From an uncultured Bacteroides sp. (GTDB taxonomy: Bacteria > Bacteroidota > Bacteroidia > Bacteroidales > Bacteroidaceae), in NCBI GenBank assembly GCA_900544075.1, contig UQTJ01000043.1:1-24211 (forward strand): DNA of 24,211 bases, read 5' to 3'. Within the stretch, counting starts at the first letter, position 1. Each line of letters opens with the position of its first letter. The notes under the pieces were generated by a model. It made no database searches, was not told where the DNA came from, and saw only the letters and a program-made list of their open reading frames with translations. A program made the position numbers and the translations under genes. Below are positions 22,208 through 24,211 of the stretch, piece after piece.

Positions 22208-24106
22208 TTAGAGATTTGCAAGAAATCTTGCTACAATATATGTATATACGTTTTTATGCCATTCTGTTATTGGGTGCAACCCATCCCCATCGTTAGTAAA
22301 CTGCCTAAATGTATATTTTTTCTTAAATTCATCATTCATTACATAAAATGGTGCGATTTCAAACAAATCTAAAAATGGAATACCATACTTATGACAATAG
22401 TATTTGATTTTTTCTACTAAATCGTATAAACTGAAACCTGCTTTATTTTTTTCCATGCAGTTAATAATACCTTTACCTGCCACAGTCGTATAACAATACA
22501 ATGGAGTAATAACTGCTATTTTAGATGTACTTCCGAACTTTTCAATAGCTTTTTTAAATGTAGCATCTATTGCGCCACAAAGATTGTTTGTTGTTGCTTT
22601 AGGGTCGCTTTCATCGAATATCTCTTCACCTATTTCTCCTAATACATAATCTCCTGTACTATTTATATAATCATTAACTCCACTACTGATTATTACATAG
22701 TCAAAATCAGTTTCTACAACATTAGTCATTCTCTGATAATAAGTACCGTCATTTTTACTATTATCAGCTAAATAACCTGTACCCCATTTCGCTTGATTGT
22801 TAAAAATACAACCAAAAATCTGCTCTAAAAAGTATGGGTATTTTTTAATTGAAGGTATCCCAACTTCTGTACTTGTCATATCAGAAATAGAATCGGCAAA
22901 TAACAATATTTTTTTAAATAGTAATGGCGTAGGTGACAATCTTGCGTCTTGATACATTTCACTAATACCATAGTATTCAATAATGGACTCGAACGATGTG
23001 TCAGAATTTAACGATGTGCCAGAAAAAAGAACTCTTATATTTATGGCATCAATAGGAGCAGTTATGAATATATCTTCATTGTAAGGATTATTACTCAATA
23101 TAATTTGATTGCCGCCTGTTGTTTTTGCCATTGTTGCTCCTACACCGTCAGAAATTACCGCTTCACTATCAACATTACATCTAATTCTAAATCTATCCCC
23201 CTTTTTTATTTCTAATGTCCATATATGTTCTTTAGTAGTATCTATTACACTATTAAGTACAGTCTGTTTCGGCAATATAAATCCCAAACTTTTTAAACCA
23301 TCGTCTGTATCATTAAACCTTTTATCTATCTCTTCAAACTTTGAATTTACAACTGATTTTATATCAATAATTAATTTGAATGTTTCTCCAACTGTCGCAT
23401 TTGCAACCACCATACGCAAATAATCAGTTTCTTTATTTGCAATTATTTTACTGTTATCTTTGAAATTAAATTGTACTGATTGCGTTGTTCCATCTTTATA
23501 GTATATCAATAACGAAGTTTTTGCATTTTCGGGTAAGGTCAAGCCATCTTTTAATTCACATGATATTGATAGTTCATTACCTGCTATGGCATTAAATGGT
23601 ATATTAACAAAATCACTTGAACCAATTGCAACATCCCATTCATTTATTATTTGGGTATCCGCAAATATTTGATGTCCTTCGATTTTTTCTGTTCTTATAA
23701 TAGGATTATATTTTTTATATGCTTTTGGTAAACTATTACCTTCGCAAAACATTGCTTCTTCTTTTTTAGCTAAAATTCCTGTCATTTGTACAAATGCTGC
23801 TTCCTCTGGAGAATCAATCCAAATACTTGCACTTGCCGTAAAAGTTGAAATAATTTCTTTCTTATTATTTAGCCAAATTGCTATTGCTCCACCTGTCATG
23901 AAATTCTGAGAGTATCTTGTATTTTCTTTTACAGGTATTAAAGCTGACACGAATGATGAAGAACTGACGTTAAAACTACCGTCAGTTCTCAACGCGATTC
24001 CTTCTGTTATTGTATTCAAGTCTAATAAATTCTCTCCCTGAGTAGCGTATTCATCTATGAACATTTTGGAGTCTAAACCCTTTTTTAAATCTTCCTCTGA
24101 TACCAC
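22208..24106 (-). CDS. Phage fibre-like protein with C-terminal SGNH hydrolase domain
   Basis: 632 aa from GTG 24106. Residues 1-390 look like a beta-rich virion adhesin region with short linker-like stretches (EEIDKRFNDTDDGLKSLGF in the middle). Residues about 396-632 are an SGNH/GDSL hydrolase: nucleophile S406 in LLFADSISD (Ala replaces the usual Gly of GDS), block II around WGTGY, block III GVND at 476-479, and the catalytic Asp-His pair in DGLHP (D608, H611). Such domains on tail fibres remove acyl groups from surface polysaccharide during adsorption. The start is doubtful: in the same frame, convincing coding sequence continues 24 codons upstream of the GTG to an in-frame TGA (24181-24179). 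The gene may therefore be the downstream part of a longer or broken fibre gene. Confidence 0.78.
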   Translation of the reverse strand: MVSEEDLKKGLDSKMFIDEYATQGENLLDLNTITEGIALRTDGSFNVSSSSFVSALIPVKENTRYSQNFMTGGAIAIWLNNKKEIISTFTASASIWIDSPEEAAFVQMTGILAKKEEAMFCEGNSLPKAYKKYNPIIRTEKIEGHQIFADTQIINEWDVAIGSSDFVNIPFNAIAGNELSISCELKDGLTLPENAKTSLLIYYKDGTTQSVQFNFKDNSKIIANKETDYLRMVVANATVGETFKLIIDIKSVVNSKFEEIDKRFNDTDDGLKSLGFILPKQTVLNSVIDTTKEHIWTLEIKKGDRFRIRCNVDSEAVISDGVGATMAKTTGGNQIILSNNPYNEDIFITAPIDAINIRVLFSGTSLNSDTSFESIIEYYGISEMYQDARLSPTPLLFKKILLFADSISDMTSTEVGIPSIKKYPYFLEQIFGCIFNNQAKWGTGYLADNSKNDGTYYQRMTNVVETDFDYVIISSGVNDYINSTGDYVLGEIGEEIFDESDPKATTNNLCGAIDATFKKAIEKFGSTSKIAVITPLYCYTTVAGKGIINCMEKNKAGFSLYDLVEKIKYYCHKYGIPFLDLFEIAPFYVMNDEFKKKYTFRQFTNDGDGLHPITEWHKNVYTYIVARFLANL

Positions 24107-24211
24107 TCTAATCCAATTAGACGTTATTTTCCAAAACGAATCATTGGCATTAGTATACTCAAGTTTCGGATTTAGATTTCATGCCGTTTGAGCGTATGCT
24201 CTGAGCGCTGC
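24107..24211 (-). pseudogene. Coding-like sequence upstream of the fibre ORF, interrupted by TGA
   Basis: In the fibre frame the minus strand reads AALRAYAQTA, then TGA (24181-24179), then 24 codons (including KLEYTNANDSFWKI and SNWIR) that lead into the GTG-initiated ORF without a canonical start. The part before the stop has the AYAQTA-type repeat look of phage fibre shafts. Either one fibre gene carries a nonsense mutation or sequencing error, or two genes meet here and the second uses an unusual start. An ATG overlaps the stop (ATGA at 24182-24179), but its frame closes after seven codons. The window ends before this can be resolved. Confidence 0.5.

Larger units (their letters stand above)
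12647..24211. mobile_element. Partial prophage integrated at tRNA-Trp
   Basis: The integrase next to tRNA-Trp, the lysis genes, the tape measure protein, a tail structural protein and an SGNH-bearing fibre-like protein mark a tailed phage. Only the integrase/tail/lysis end is present. No terminase, portal, capsid, replication, repressor or second att site is visible, so the element continues past the right edge. The integrase and the late operon converge on a shared intergenic hairpin. The left boundary is taken as the end of the tRNA and is approximate. Confidence 0.88.

Noticed and set aside
24179..24181. Phage-wide reassignment of TGA
   Set aside because: TGA is used as the stop of the tape measure and lysozyme-like genes at tight ATGA overlaps, and other genes read correctly with the standard code.
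12647..24211. A complete prophage
   Set aside because: No terminase, portal, capsid, replication or repressor genes and no second att copy are seen before the right edge, so only one end is present.
14007..24211. Contractile injection system or tailocin instead of a phage
   Set aside because: No sheath, tube, baseplate spike or AAA ATPase gene is visible, and an integrase, TP901-type tape measure and lysis genes point to a tailed phage; the missing part cannot be examined.
22208..24211. Diversity-generating retroelement acting on the fibre gene
   Set aside because: No reverse transcriptase or template repeat is found, and the C-terminus is an SGNH hydrolase, not a C-type lectin variable region.

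Overview
The window looks like Bacteroidales DNA (Bacteroides, Phocaeicola or a close relative). Promoters carry the Bacteroidetes -7 box TAnnTTTG with a TTG-like -33 box about 19 bases upstream, in front of tRNA and protein genes. tRNA genes lack an encoded CCA, start codons sit in A-rich rather than Shine-Dalgarno contexts, and the prophage proteins are of Bacteroides type. The species cannot be fixed from the sequence alone.

Bases 1-12650 are host chromosome. A truncated tRNA-Gly with its terminator is followed by a gene-free stretch holding two facing arrays of a TGAAC word spaced exactly 11 bp. Next comes a 2-keto-3-deoxygluconate module: kdgK-kdgA on the minus strand, and a divergent LacI-family regulator followed by an NhaC-type antiporter on the plus strand. 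A 12-bp palindrome in the shared promoter region is the likely operator. A tRNA cluster follows (two identical tRNA-Arg(UCU), one tRNA-Ser(UGA) on the minus strand). Then comes a plus-strand run of dsbD, a cysteine-desulfidase-family gene, an AlbA_2/winged-helix protein and an AGCS amino-acid:cation symporter, which together look like a thiol and amino-acid handling operon. An unknown 209-aa gene and a hypoxanthine/uracil-DNA-glycosylase-like gene close this part.

From tRNA-Trp (12574-12646) to the right edge lies one end of a prophage. A plus-strand tyrosine integrase sits beside the tRNA and converges on a minus-strand late operon. In transcription order the minus-strand genes are: fibre-like protein with a C-terminal SGNH hydrolase domain, a multi-pass membrane protein, holin-like protein, coiled-coil membrane protein, lysozyme-like protein, candidate unimolecular spanin, TP901-type tape measure, and a tail structural protein. 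Capsid, portal, terminase, replication and repressor genes and the second att site are not in the window.

The least explained elements are: (1) the mirrored 11-bp-phased arrays between two convergent terminators at 123-274; (2) a compact plus-strand unit at 21348-21580 (promoter, 11-bp leader hairpin, 34-codon hydrophobic/amphipathic ORF, terminator) inserted against the late operon; and (3) an in-frame TGA in coding-like sequence just upstream of the fibre ORF, in the last 105 bases. Everything here was read by eye; no homology search or folding program was run.
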